64,000 nt of DNA from Acetobacter sp. CAG:977 (GTDB lineage Bacteria; Pseudomonadota; Alphaproteobacteria; CAAGCB01; CAG-977): contig HF994935.1 in the NCBI GenBank assembly GCA_000434295.1, forward strand, positions 30,406-94,405. The letters are read 5' to 3'. The notes below the pieces were generated by a model. That model was given only the letters and a program-made list of their open reading frames with translations, had not been told where the DNA came from and searched no databases. Position 1 is the first letter of the stretch; every line of letters begins with the position of its first letter. The position numbers were made by a program, and so were the translations under genes. Below are positions 15,895 through 25,218 of this stretch, piece after piece.

Positions 15895-17634
15895 ATGGAA
15901 ACGGTCGGCGACAGTCAAACGGTTTCTCTGTCGGCAGAGGAACTCCACAGGCTTTTTGAATTGGGGATATCCTTGTCTTCGGAACAGGACTTGGATGTTT
16001 TGTTGGACAATGTGCTGACTGCGGCGAAAGAACTGTGCAATGCCGAAGGCGGTACCCTTTATTTGATGGACAGGACTCAAAATCAGCTGACGTTTTCGAT
16101 TATTCAAAATGATAAATTGAATATCAAGATGGGCGGGACATCCGAAAAAAAGGATATTCCTTTTCCGCCGCTTTATTTGTACGATCCCGAAACGCAAGAA
16201 CCCAATTTTTCCAACATTGCGACGTATGCGGCGTTGACGGGCGAAGTCGTTAACGTCCCCGACGCGTATGATACCGATCGCTTTGATTTTTCCGGAACGC
16301 AAAAATTCGACAGCAAAACGGGATTTCATTCGAAATCGTTTTTGACGGTGCCGCTTAAGACGCGATCGGGACAGGTCGTTGCGGTGCTTCAGCTGATTAA
16401 TGCTCGGACGAATATGGGCGAGACGATAGATTTTTCCAAGCCTGTTCAACAGGTTGTCGAAGCTTTGGGGTCTCATGCCGCGGTGGCGATAGACAACCAA
16501 ATGCTTATAGAATCGCAAAAGAACGTTTTGGAAGCGTTTTTAGAGGTTATTGCCCGGGCGATTGACGACAAATCGCCGTATACGGGTATGCATTGCCAAC
16601 GCGTTCCCGTGATTGCCCGAATGCTTGCGATGGCGGCGGTTATGGCGACCGACGGTCCGTTCAAAGATTTTGAAATGAGCGAAGACGAATGGTACGCGTT
16701 CCATTTGGCATCTTGGTTGCACGATTGCGGAAAAGTAACGACGCCCGAATATGTTTTGGACAAGGCGACGAAACTGGAAACCATATCGAACCGCATCCAC
16801 GAAATTCGGGCGCGTTTTGAAATATTGCGCCGCGACGCGCATATCGAATACTTAAAGAAACGACTGGCGCGCACGGCGCCTCAGGAAGAGCTGTTGAAAG
16901 AGTTTTCGGCAAAGGTCGCAAAGCTGGAAGACGATTTTGCTTTTCTGGCGGCATCGAACGTCGGGGACAAGCCTTTGTCGGACGAGGATATCGCTCGCGT
17001 TAAAAAGATAGCTCAACGGACGTACTACCGCCATTTTGACAAGACTTTGGGGCTTTCATGGGATGAACAGAACCGCATAAAGGACAATCCGCCGCCCAAA
17101 ACGAATCCCAAAGAACCGTTGTTGGAAGATCGCCCGGATCATATTTTCGGCGGCTATAATCGCGGCGAAGTTTATAACCTGTCGATTCGACGCGGCACGC
17201 TGACGCCCGAGGAAAGCAAAAAGATTAACAGCCACATCGACATGACGATAGAAATGTTACAGGCGATTCCGTTCCCCTCGAACATCAATCAGGTGGCGGA
17301 ATATGCCGGCGGACACCACGAACATATGGACGGCACGGGATTCCCGAAGGGGCTGAAGCGCGAAGAAATGTCGATTCCCGCCCGAATTATGGGGATAGCC
17401 GACGTATTTGAAGCGTTGACGTCCAGCGACCGCCCGTATAAGAAAATCAAGACGTTGTCCGAAACGATCGGAATTATGTCCAAGATGGCGACAAGCGGGC
17501 ATTTGGATCCTGATTTGTTCAATTTATTTTTAACGTCCGGCGTTTATAAAGAATATGCCGAACAGTACATGAAACCCGAACAGATAGACGAAGTTGACAT
17601 TTCGGAATATCTGCCGTCCGATGTCAAAGGGTAA
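15895..17634 (+). CDS. GAF–HD-GYP cyclic-di-GMP phosphodiesterase
   Basis: A 579-residue cytoplasmic signalling protein. Residues about 12-205 form a GAF sensor domain. The rest is an HD-GYP phosphodiesterase with HDCGK (about 276-280) and HHEHMDGTGFPKG (about 474-486), the latter carrying GFP where GYP is usual. About 140 residues rich in charged helices are inserted between the HD metal motif and the NSHIDMTIEML segment, so the domain is split. Such enzymes break down c-di-GMP, which controls motility and biofilm. A flagellin and a degenerate GGDEF protein are encoded elsewhere in this window. AGGGA at 15883-15887 supports the ATG at 15895; a TTG at 15874 is less likely. Confidence 0.88.
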   Translation: METVGDSQTVSLSAEELHRLFELGISLSSEQDLDVLLDNVLTAAKELCNAEGGTLYLMDRTQNQLTFSIIQNDKLNIKMGGTSEKKDIPFPPLYLYDPETQEPNFSNIATYAALTGEVVNVPDAYDTDRFDFSGTQKFDSKTGFHSKSFLTVPLKTRSGQVVAVLQLINARTNMGETIDFSKPVQQVVEALGSHAAVAIDNQMLIESQKNVLEAFLEVIARAIDDKSPYTGMHCQRVPVIARMLAMAAVMATDGPFKDFEMSEDEWYAFHLASWLHDCGKVTTPEYVLDKATKLETISNRIHEIRARFEILRRDAHIEYLKKRLARTAPQEELLKEFSAKVAKLEDDFAFLAASNVGDKPLSDEDIARVKKIAQRTYYRHFDKTLGLSWDEQNRIKDNPPPKTNPKEPLLEDRPDHIFGGYNRGEVYNLSIRRGTLTPEESKKINSHIDMTIEMLQAIPFPSNINQVAEYAGGHHEHMDGTGFPKGLKREEMSIPARIMGIADVFEALTSSDRPYKKIKTLSETIGIMSKMATSGHLDPDLFNLFLTSGVYKEYAEQYMKPEQIDEVDISEYLPSDVKG

Positions 17635-17640
17635 AGTTTT

Positions 17641-18348
17641 ATGCAAATCCGCTTATATGTTACTCAGCCGCTTTCCGAGGGGGCAGAGGTTTTTATTTCC
17701 GAATCTCAGGCTCATTATTTGCGCTCTGTTTTGCGTGAAAAAACGGGCAGCGAAGTTTTCCTGTTTAACGGCAGGGACGGCGAATTTTCCGGTAAAATAA
17801 CGGTTTTGGACAAGAAAAAAGCCGTTGCGGGAAACCTGACGCGAACAAAGCTTCAGCCGCCCCGCGGCGATTTGCGCCTTTATTTCGCACCGCTGAAACG
17901 CGATTGCACGGACATGGTTGTTGAAAAAGCGACGGAACTCGGGGCAACCCTTATTTGTCCGGTCATTACGGAATATACGACGGCGTCAAGGGTGAATACG
18001 GATCGGTTGAAAAGCATCGCGATTGAGGCGTGCGAACAATGCCGCCGCTTGGACGTGCCCGAGATTTCGGATCCCGTTTCCTTAAAAGAATTGCTGAACG
18101 AACAGGGCGAGGAAAAACCGGTTCTGATTCATTTGGATGAAAGCGGGGCGGGCAAGCCGCCTTCCAAAGTGATTGATCCGTCACGTTCTGCGGCTTTTTT
18201 GGTCGGTCCCGAAGGCGGCTTTTCGGTTGCGGAACGACGGTTGATTTCTGAAACAAAAAACACGGTTTCTTTGGATTTGGGGGAAAGGATTTTACGTGCG
18301 GAAACGGCGGCTTTGGCTGTTTTGGCGCTTTATTCCTGCTTTAAGTAA
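17641..18348 (+). CDS. rsmE: 16S rRNA (uracil-1498-N3)-methyltransferase
   Basis: A 235-residue SPOUT-class methyltransferase. The knot motifs VGPEGGF (about residues 188-194) and LGERILRAETA (about 213-223) form the S-adenosylmethionine site, and the N-terminal PUA-like region begins with the typical HYLRSVLR. It methylates U1498 in 16S rRNA. It starts 6 bases after the HD-GYP gene and lies 12 bases before the next gene, so the three probably share a transcript. Confidence 0.93.
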   Translation: MQIRLYVTQPLSEGAEVFISESQAHYLRSVLREKTGSEVFLFNGRDGEFSGKITVLDKKKAVAGNLTRTKLQPPRGDLRLYFAPLKRDCTDMVVEKATELGATLICPVITEYTTASRVNTDRLKSIAIEACEQCRRLDVPEISDPVSLKELLNEQGEEKPVLIHLDESGAGKPPSKVIDPSRSAAFLVGPEGGFSVAERRLISETKNTVSLDLGERILRAETAALAVLALYSCFK

Positions 18349-18360
18349 AGGCTCGGATTA

Positions 18361-19755
18361 ATGAGATTTAAGTTCAGATTTTTATTGCTGTTTTTGATTT
18401 TTACCGTCGGTTTTTCGGGATTGTCTTTGGAACTGATTGTGTTGCGCCAGCTCAGCAATTTCGTGGGCAGCGGCACGATTCCGACTTCCATCGTCATCGG
18501 CGTCGTTTTGGCGTTCATGTCCGTCGGGTACTATCGGGGGTCTGTTTTGAAAACGGCGGACGTTTCGCTCAGACAAATGATTTCCAGAGATTTCTTTTTA
18601 ATCGCCGTCATGGTGCTGTTAAGCGGCAGTTACCTGTTCGTAACGATTTATTTCGAACTTATGAAATCGGCGGGCATTACGTCTCATATTGCTCAGACGT
18701 TTATTTATTCTTTGCTGTTTTTGTCATTGTCTTCTTATTTGTTCGGCAAAATCACGTCGGTTGTCAGCCGTTATTTGCATCATTCGGATAAAAATTATAC
18801 GGGGCGCGTGATGGCGGTCGATACCGTCGGTTCCGTGTTGGGGTCTTTGCTGACGACGTTGGTGCTGATGCCGTTTATCGGCGTCAATCATACTTTGATG
18901 TTGGTCGTTTTGTTGACTTTGGCGGCGTCAACGGTGTTTTTTAAGCCGAATTTCATTCCTCGTGCGGGCTATTTTTCGGCGCTGGCGGTTGTCTTTGCTT
19001 TTACCGTTGCCGCCAATTCCGACAAAATGCTGTTTGATACGCTGGATGTCGTCGAAAACAATGCCGTTTCGACGATTTCTTTGATCAAAGGTGATGAAGG
19101 CAAATCTTTAATTCTCAGCGTGAACGGAAGCGCGTCTTCCAAAATATCCGAAGACAAAGACCTGATGTTTGCTTATGTGCGCTATATCGAGGAGAATTTT
19201 ATCGCCAATCTGCCAAAGTCGGAAAAGAAAAAGGTTTTGGTCTTGGGCGCGGGCGGCTTTACGATGGGCTTGAACGACACGTTTCATGATTATACGTATA
19301 TCGACGTGGACAAGAGCCTGTTAGAGGTTTCCGAACGCGATTTTTTGAAAAAGAAACTGGAACCCAACAAAAAATTCATAGTTCAGGATGCCAACCAGTT
19401 TTTAAAAGAACCGCCCGAAAAATACGATTTGATTATTTTGGATACTTATTCTTCGCGTTATCAAATTCCCATCACTTTGATTACGGAAGAATATTTTACG
19501 CGCGTCAGGAACGCTTTGAACAAAGGCGGAATAGCCGTTATGAACATTATTGCCCATCCGGCGTTCAAGGACGACTTCAGCAAGAACATCGACAACACGT
19601 TGCGCAAGGTATTTCCGAAAAATCTGTCCCGTCACGTCATCGGATCGTTCAGTCCTTATCAGGAAAACCCGCAGAATATCGCGTACGTATTTTACAACGT
19701 TCCCGAAACGAACGAAATTTATACGGTTAACAGGAACCGGTCGTTTTACGATTAG
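18361..19755 (+). CDS. Membrane-bound spermidine-synthase-like protein
   Basis: A 464-residue protein with an N-terminal membrane part of about six or seven helices (residues about 8-220) and a C-terminal Rossmann domain of the spermidine-synthase fold. VLVLGAGGFTMG (about 292-303) is the nucleotide-binding loop, TYIDVDKSLLEV the acidic strand and LIILDTYSS the catalytic-region strand. Some members make polyamines and others are thought to act as methyltransferases. The normal DTDP or DSSDP catalytic motif appears only as LDTYSS, so an aminopropyltransferase role is uncertain. It converges with the BamE-like gene. Confidence 0.8.
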   Translation: MRFKFRFLLLFLIFTVGFSGLSLELIVLRQLSNFVGSGTIPTSIVIGVVLAFMSVGYYRGSVLKTADVSLRQMISRDFFLIAVMVLLSGSYLFVTIYFELMKSAGITSHIAQTFIYSLLFLSLSSYLFGKITSVVSRYLHHSDKNYTGRVMAVDTVGSVLGSLLTTLVLMPFIGVNHTLMLVVLLTLAASTVFFKPNFIPRAGYFSALAVVFAFTVAANSDKMLFDTLDVVENNAVSTISLIKGDEGKSLILSVNGSASSKISEDKDLMFAYVRYIEENFIANLPKSEKKKVLVLGAGGFTMGLNDTFHDYTYIDVDKSLLEVSERDFLKKKLEPNKKFIVQDANQFLKEPPEKYDLIILDTYSSRYQIPITLITEEYFTRVRNALNKGGIAVMNIIAHPAFKDDFSKNIDNTLRKVFPKNLSRHVIGSFSPYQENPQNIAYVFYNVPETNEIYTVNRNRSFYD

Positions 19756-19766
19756 GGCTGTTTTTC

Positions 19767-20138
19767 TTAGAATATTTTTTGAGGCGGGAAATCGCCCGTG
19801 TCGGACAAGGCTTCGTATGTTTCGACGTTACCGAATTTGTCAAAGGTGACATAGAGGTAATTTGCCGTATATTTATTGGGATCGAACAGCAATCCGATTA
19901 ACGGGATATATGATGCCGGATTGTTATAAACGGCGATATAATTGTATTCATAGACGTTTTTTCCGTCGCGTTCGAAAGACGAGGCGGGCATTCCGAACAT
20001 ACTTTCGATGCTTTGTTTATTAAGGCCGTAATAGCTCATATTTTCGCGGACGGTATCGATATTTCTAATGCTTTCCGATCCCACGGCGATGCAGGAGGAA
20101 AGCAAAATTGAACAAAGAAAGACGGAAATTTTTTTCAT
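19767..20138 (-). CDS. BamE/SmpA-like outer-membrane lipoprotein
   Basis: A 123-residue lipoprotein. LLSSC (about residues 12-16) is a lipobox, so the mature protein begins with a lipidated cysteine. The body resembles the BamE/OmlA fold: LNKQSIESMFGMPASSFE, VYEYNYIAVY and a C-terminal YLYVTFDKFGNVE. BamE helps the BAM machine insert outer-membrane proteins, but many paralogues have unknown roles. Its start overlaps the stop of the upstream lipoprotein gene by 4 bases, at the distal end of the molybdenum hydroxylase operon. Confidence 0.75.
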   Translation of the reverse strand: MKKISVFLCSILLSSCIAVGSESIRNIDTVRENMSYYGLNKQSIESMFGMPASSFERDGKNVYEYNYIAVYNNPASYIPLIGLLFDPNKYTANYLYVTFDKFGNVETYEALSDTGDFPPQKIF

Positions 20139-20740
20139 CGGCTGTATCCCGCATCAAGATTTTTGCGCCAATCGATCAGTTTTGAAACGGGTTCTTTTCC
20201 CGTATGGAATTCGACCAGCCTTAAGAAATTCGGCGGCAAAGAATCGATTCCGTTCAACAAAAAAGTATGAGATCTGACGCTTTGTGTCGAAGGACCGAAA
20301 GAGTTGTATTCTTTTTTGCCCAAAACGACGTGCGTTTTAATATGCCCCAGATAAGCGACATCGCCTTCTTTGACGGAAAAGGACGCTTTATAACGCGGGG
20401 TCAGATCCGCGACGGAATGGGTCAAGCCCATAGACCCTTCAATCACAAAGCTGATCATCTCGTAATCGCCTTGAGGAATCATCAGGACTTCGCGTCCGGT
20501 CGTTTCGACGAAGAAGAGGTCTCCGTTCTTTTTGTTTCTGAAGGTCAACTTATTGACCATGGGGTCTTTTGCGGGCAAATCGTTGGTTGCTTCAATGATG
20601 ACGGCGGCTTTTTTCCCTTGGGCAAAGACGGCGGGATTAAAGGTTGTTTCGACGTATTTCAGCATTTCGGGGCTGGGCGCGGCGGGCACATAGCACGCCG
20701 ACGTAAAAGCCGTCAAAAGGAAAAGCAATAAGCGTTTCAT
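20135..20740 (-). CDS. Probable lipoprotein of unknown function
   Basis: A 201-residue exported protein. FTSAC (about residues 12-16) looks like a lipobox, directly after a leucine-rich signal sequence. The mature part is beta-rich and ends in a short charged helix. It begins 1 base after the xdhD stop and overlaps the next lipoprotein gene by 4 bases. No family is recognised, and its link to the hydroxylase is positional only. Confidence 0.7.
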   Translation of the reverse strand: MKRLLLFLLTAFTSACYVPAAPSPEMLKYVETTFNPAVFAQGKKAAVIIEATNDLPAKDPMVNKLTFRNKKNGDLFFVETTGREVLMIPQGDYEMISFVIEGSMGLTHSVADLTPRYKASFSVKEGDVAYLGHIKTHVVLGKKEYNSFGPSTQSVRSHTFLLNGIDSLPPNFLRLVEFHTGKEPVSKLIDWRKNLDAGYSR

Positions 20741-20741
20741 T

Positions 20742-23612
20742 TTAGATTTTTCCCAGTCCTTTTAAGATTTTTTCCGCCGAGAACGGCCAATCGCGAATCC
20801 AAACGCCGCAAGCATTATGTATGGCAATTGCCAAAGCGGGCGCGGCGCCGTTTGTCGCCAGTTCTGAAATGGATTTTCCGCCGTAAGGTCCGTCGGGATC
20901 GTCCGTAAAGACCATGGGCGCTTGGAAATCTTTGGGCAAATCATAGATGGTGGGCGGGTTGTAATCCAACAAATTGTCGTTTAAGGGCTTTCCGTTTTTA
21001 TCCAGAATAATCCCTTCGTACAACGAATGCCCGATGGATTTCAGGACACCGCCGAAAACCTGTCCTTCTGCCAGTTCTGGGTTAATCGGCGTTCCGCAAT
21101 CCTGCAAAGCGTAGAATTTGCGAACGTCGACGTGTCCCGTTCGTGTATTGACGCCGACTTCGGCGAAATAGGCGCCGTAGGGGATGGCGTGGCTTTCGGT
21201 TACAAAGGAACCGATGCCTTGCAGTTGTCCCGAACCGTGTCCCGTTGTCGTGTTGTAAGCGATTTGAGCGTACGAGATTTCGCCTTTTTTGCCTTTGACG
21301 GTTGCGGGATAGGCGAGTTCAAGGTCTTCGACGGGTTCGTCGAGGTATTCGGCGGCTTTTTCCAATATTTTTTTCTTCATGTCTTCGGCAGCCAGACGTG
21401 CGGCGTTTCCGCTGAAGAATGTTCCGCTTGACGCATATGCGCCGGTATCAAACGGCGTATGGTCGGTGTCGCCCGACATGACGGTAACCTGAGTATAAGG
21501 GACGCACAGGACTTCCGCCGCGCATTTCGCCATGACGGTATCCAGCCCCGTTCCGATGTCGGCAGCACCCGAATGCAATGAAAATCCGCCGTCCGCCAGC
21601 ATCAGGATATGGGCGTTCGAATGATCCAGCCCCGGCAAACCCGACCCTTGCTGGATGATGGCGACGCCTTTGCCGATTTTAACGTCGGGATCGTCCGAGG
21701 TTTCTTCGGTTCCCCAGTGAATCATTTCCGCGCCTTGAGTCAGAGCTTTGTCCAGCCCGCAGCTTTTAACCAAAGCGGGGGTTCCTTCGCGCCCTTCGCC
21801 CAGACAACGCAGAATTTCCAGAAAAGCACCTTCGTGAACCATGTTTTTGCGCAACAACTCTATTTGGTCGATGCCCAACTGTTCCGCCAGCTCGGCGACC
21901 GTGCACTGAAGGGCGAACGCTCCTTTGGGAGCGCCGTATCCTTGATAAGCGCCCGTCGGCATAATGTTGGAATAATAAATTTTAACGGTGAAATACATAT
22001 TCGGGCACAAGAACAGCGGCAGGTTTTTCGAACATGCGTTCATCGGTACGGTCAGAGCATGAGCGCCGAACGGCCCCGTATTGGCTTCATTGTCCATTTG
22101 AATGGCGGTAAAAGTCCCGTCTTTTTTAGCGCCGATTTTAACGCGCACGCGCATCGGTTTGCGCGAAGAACAGGTATTGAATTCCTGAGCGCGGGTATAA
22201 CGGTAATAGACGGGGCGTCCCGTTCGGTACGTCGCAACGGCGGCGACGTCTTCCAAAATGACGTCCTGTTTGGAACCGAATCCGCCGCCGACGCGTTCTT
22301 TGATAACGTGGACTTTGGTTTCGGGAATGCCCAATATTTTGGCGACAATGCGGCGCAGATGGAACGGAACCTGCGTCGAAGCGTGAATGACCAGACGGTC
22401 GCCCTGCATTTTGGTATAAACGACGTGCGGTTCCGTCGGCGTGCATTGGATTTGCGTGGTTGAAAACGTACGGTCAATAATGACGTCGGCTTCTTTAAAG
22501 CCTTTTTCAACGTCGCCGATGCCGCCTTTGACGCTGGCAGCCAGATTGTGATGAGGATCGGCGTGTATGGGGAACGGATAGTGGATTTTTCCGTCGTCGG
22601 GCAGAGCGTTTTTATTGTATTCGTCCAAATCTTCCGGAGCACCGACGCCGTAAGTGACGAACGCCTTGTGAATGATCGGCGCATCGGAAGCGGCGGCTTC
22701 GTCCCACGTAAAGACGGGTTTTAAAACTTCGTATTCGACGCGGATTTTTGCCAAAGCCTCATCGGCGGCTTCTTCCGTTTCCGCGACGACGGCGGCAACG
22801 CGGTCTCCGACATAGCAAAGCTTTTTGTTAAACAGACGGCGATCGTGCGGCGACGGTTCGGGCGCCCCTTGTCCCGCGTTGGTGTAATAAACGTCGGGGC
22901 AGTTCTGATAAGTGATAATGGTGACGACGCCCGGAACTTTTTCGGCTTCGGAAATGTTGATGGACTTGATATAGGCATGGGCGTAAGGGCTTTGCAGCAT
23001 TTTTAAAATGCAGGCATCGGGGTCAACCATGTCTTCGACAAACGCCTTGTGTCCCGCGACCAGCTGATGTCCGTCAATTTTGCGGCGCAATTTTCCGACT
23101 TCGCGCAAATCGGGACGATACTCTTTATAGCCTTCGGGCTTTAAAGAAGGATCCGCCATTCGTTTTTTTGCCAATTCGACGGCTTTGTAAAACGGTTGGT
23201 ATCCCGCCGAACGGCTGAACAAGCCCGACAAAGCGTCGGTTACTTCGTCTTTTGTCGGGTTCGCGGAACGTTCAAACAGGTTCGTCAGCATCAACGCGGC
23301 GGCGGGTGAATTGTACCCCGATTGTACCAGCCCGCAATCCACCATGGCGGATTGGACGGCGGACAAACCGTTGCCTTCGTTGACGGATTCGATGGTTCTG
23401 ACGTCTTTTCCTTCCAACTGAGCCGCAATCAACAATCCGGCGTTGACGGTTTTTCCGTTTAAAATGACGGTATCCGAACCGCAAAATCCCTGATGGTTAT
23501 CGCTGTCTCTTACGGATCTGCACCCGATTCTTTGCAAGAATTCCTGAGCGTTTTCGCCCGGTTCTACGGAAAATGTTTTTTTCAAGCCGTTCAGCGTAAA
23601 ATTCAATTTCAT
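20742..23612 (-). CDS. xdhD: XdhD-type molybdenum hydroxylase, fused degenerate Fe-S and molybdopterin subunit
   Basis: A 956-residue protein matching E. coli XdhD in length and order, from the selenium-dependent molybdenum hydroxylase group related to xanthine dehydrogenase. Residues about 1-150 correspond to the two [2Fe-2S] domains, but only Cys31 and Cys44 remain of the first cluster. Asp47 and Gly59 replace other ligands. The second domain has VQSGYNSP and LFSRSAGY where normal enzymes have VQCGFCTP and LCRCTGY. The remainder carries the molybdopterin-binding segments (KERVGGGFGSKQD, GAYQGYGAPKG, GTGLDTVMAK) and a C-terminal catalytic-Glu region. The ATG at 23612 overlaps the FAD-subunit stop as ATGA and has GGGAGA upstream. 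The likely substrate is a purine or other N-heterocycle. Confidence 0.9.
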   Translation of the reverse strand: MKLNFTLNGLKKTFSVEPGENAQEFLQRIGCRSVRDSDNHQGFCGSDTVILNGKTVNAGLLIAAQLEGKDVRTIESVNEGNGLSAVQSAMVDCGLVQSGYNSPAAALMLTNLFERSANPTKDEVTDALSGLFSRSAGYQPFYKAVELAKKRMADPSLKPEGYKEYRPDLREVGKLRRKIDGHQLVAGHKAFVEDMVDPDACILKMLQSPYAHAYIKSINISEAEKVPGVVTIITYQNCPDVYYTNAGQGAPEPSPHDRRLFNKKLCYVGDRVAAVVAETEEAADEALAKIRVEYEVLKPVFTWDEAAASDAPIIHKAFVTYGVGAPEDLDEYNKNALPDDGKIHYPFPIHADPHHNLAASVKGGIGDVEKGFKEADVIIDRTFSTTQIQCTPTEPHVVYTKMQGDRLVIHASTQVPFHLRRIVAKILGIPETKVHVIKERVGGGFGSKQDVILEDVAAVATYRTGRPVYYRYTRAQEFNTCSSRKPMRVRVKIGAKKDGTFTAIQMDNEANTGPFGAHALTVPMNACSKNLPLFLCPNMYFTVKIYYSNIMPTGAYQGYGAPKGAFALQCTVAELAEQLGIDQIELLRKNMVHEGAFLEILRCLGEGREGTPALVKSCGLDKALTQGAEMIHWGTEETSDDPDVKIGKGVAIIQQGSGLPGLDHSNAHILMLADGGFSLHSGAADIGTGLDTVMAKCAAEVLCVPYTQVTVMSGDTDHTPFDTGAYASSGTFFSGNAARLAAEDMKKKILEKAAEYLDEPVEDLELAYPATVKGKKGEISYAQIAYNTTTGHGSGQLQGIGSFVTESHAIPYGAYFAEVGVNTRTGHVDVRKFYALQDCGTPINPELAEGQVFGGVLKSIGHSLYEGIILDKNGKPLNDNLLDYNPPTIYDLPKDFQAPMVFTDDPDGPYGGKSISELATNGAAPALAIAIHNACGVWIRDWPFSAEKILKGLGKI

Positions 23613-24388
23613 GACATATCTCCCTGAGCAACTTTCAGGATGCATTCTGCAGCCAACACGCCGATGATATAGGTTTTAAAGTCCGCCGACGTTCTGTAAT
23701 CGTCAAAGGACACGACGTCCTGAGAAATTATTTTTTCCAAGATATCGCGCTTGGGCAAAGCATTCCCGTTTAAGACGCGTTCGATTTGGACGGGGTGTTC
23801 TATTTTTCCGCCGTCCTGAGCATAAGCCAAAGAAATTTTTCCGTTTTTAAAGGCGGCGGCGACGCTGACCAAAGCAACACCCTGAGCCGTTACCGAATGT
23901 TTTGCGCTTGCGGCGCGAACGTTTAAGGGAAGGCGGACGTTTAAAATCAGGTTGTCCGCCAAAGACAAAACGTATTCTTCGACGGGGACGACTTTTCCGT
24001 TGGCCAGCACCAAATCGGCGCCGACGGCGATCAGATAGGGAATCATGGGAAAGCAAGCCTGTTTTGCGGCAATGGTTCCGCCGATGGTGCCTTGATTGCG
24101 CAGGTTTCTGTTTTTTAACAGGAAAATGTTTTCCTTAAAATCTTCGGGCGTTGTTTCGGCATCCAACAAATCCTGCAACGTTGTGCAAGCCCCGATAATC
24201 AGCATATCGTTTGATTTTTCGGATTTCGTCAGGTTTAACCCTTCCAGACTGATGACCTTTTGAGGCGCCAGCCCCGATCTGGAAGAATTGATCCACGCAC
24301 CGCCCGCCATAAAAACGGCATCGGGGTTTTTGATTTTCAATTCGACGGCTTCGGCGACGGTGTCCGGTTTGAAAAATTCCGTTATCAT
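23609..24388 (-). CDS. FAD-binding subunit of the molybdenum hydroxylase, YgfM-like
   Basis: A 259-residue flavoprotein of the CO-dehydrogenase/xanthine-dehydrogenase medium-subunit family, the same length as E. coli YgfM, which lies beside xdhD there. AGGAWINS (about residues 29-36) is the FAD pyrophosphate-binding loop and RNQGTIGGTIAAKQ (about 99-112) the second FAD contact. The ATG at 24388 is preceded by AGAGG. The stop overlaps the xdhD start, indicating translational coupling and a fixed stoichiometry. It should pass electrons from the molybdenum subunit to an acceptor. The flavodoxin/ferredoxin gene upstream is a candidate partner. Confidence 0.9.
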   Translation of the reverse strand: MITEFFKPDTVAEAVELKIKNPDAVFMAGGAWINSSRSGLAPQKVISLEGLNLTKSEKSNDMLIIGACTTLQDLLDAETTPEDFKENIFLLKNRNLRNQGTIGGTIAAKQACFPMIPYLIAVGADLVLANGKVVPVEEYVLSLADNLILNVRLPLNVRAASAKHSVTAQGVALVSVAAAFKNGKISLAYAQDGGKIEHPVQIERVLNGNALPKRDILEKIISQDVVSFDDYRTSADFKTYIIGVLAAECILKVAQGDMS

Positions 24389-24457
24389 AATGACCTCTGA
24401 AAAATGATTTGGGACATTATAGGGAATTTTTATCAAAAGAAAAAGTTTTTCCCCGAA

Positions 24458-25213
24458 CTATAAATAAATCTCGTTTTTTGTCCGACCTTTGACGGTGTTT
24501 TTCAACAATTCTTCGACATGGTTTAAAACGGGTTCGGGCAGAGCGCGGGCTTTGGCGGAACACAGGCGGACACAGCGCATGCACATAAAGCATTTTAAAG
24601 CATCCGTCGTATTCGGCGCGTTCAAAGGAATGGCGGCGGCGGGGCAGTTTTCGGCACACAGCCCGCATTTAATGCAGGCGCTTGATACCAACGGCGCAAC
24701 GCCTGCCGTCGGCGCGTCGCGATAAGGGCGATGTCCGGGGACTTCGGGCTCGGTAAAGTCTTTGCGCATGATTTTATCGGCGGCGTTTTTGGCAAACGCG
24801 TCGATTTGCGTTAAATCGTCGGCATCGGGACGTCCTTCGGCGACCGAAGGCACGACGGAATGACGCGCGACAAACGCCGCGGAAGCAATCGTCTTAAAGC
24901 CTTGAGCTTTCAAAATATCGTTTGTTTCCAATAAAGCGTCTTCAACGGCTCTGGCGCCAAAGACGGCAACGCTGAGCGCGCAAGTACCGTTCGCGCGGCA
25001 CATTTTTAAGGCTTCGGCGGCTTTTGCGGGGATTCTGCCGGCAAAAACCGGCATGGCGACCACGGCGGTGTCTTTTGCATCGAAATCAAAAGATTTAAGC
25101 GACTGAACGGTTAAATCGATGCTTTTAAATTCTAAATCCAATGATGCGGCGATTCGTTCGGCGATTTGCTTTGTCGAACCGGTCGGGCTGAAATGAAGCG
25201 CAAAAACCGTCAT
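24458..25213 (-). CDS. Flavodoxin-domain / 2x[4Fe-4S] ferredoxin fusion (EFR1-like)
   Basis: A 251-residue electron-transfer protein. Residues about 1-150 form a flavodoxin-like domain with the FMN phosphate loop SPTGSTKQIA (about 9-18). The C-terminal part binds two [4Fe-4S] clusters: Cys180, 183, 186, 190 (CIKCGLCAENC) and Cys208, 211, 214, 218 (CFMCMRCVRLC). Such EFR1-type proteins are common in anaerobes and act as low-potential electron carriers. The gene lies 69 bases before the FAD subunit of the hydroxylase and 5 bases after the esterase gene, so it probably belongs to this redox operon. The particular donor and acceptor are inferred. Confidence 0.88.
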   Translation of the reverse strand: MTVFALHFSPTGSTKQIAERIAASLDLEFKSIDLTVQSLKSFDFDAKDTAVVAMPVFAGRIPAKAAEALKMCRANGTCALSVAVFGARAVEDALLETNDILKAQGFKTIASAAFVARHSVVPSVAEGRPDADDLTQIDAFAKNAADKIMRKDFTEPEVPGHRPYRDAPTAGVAPLVSSACIKCGLCAENCPAAAIPLNAPNTTDALKCFMCMRCVRLCSAKARALPEPVLNHVEELLKNTVKGRTKNEIYL

Positions 25214-25218
25214 GAGCT

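Noticed and set aside
21609..22463. Long open frame antisense to xdhD
   Set aside because: Artefact of codon bias in xdhD; no start signal and no recognisable domain.
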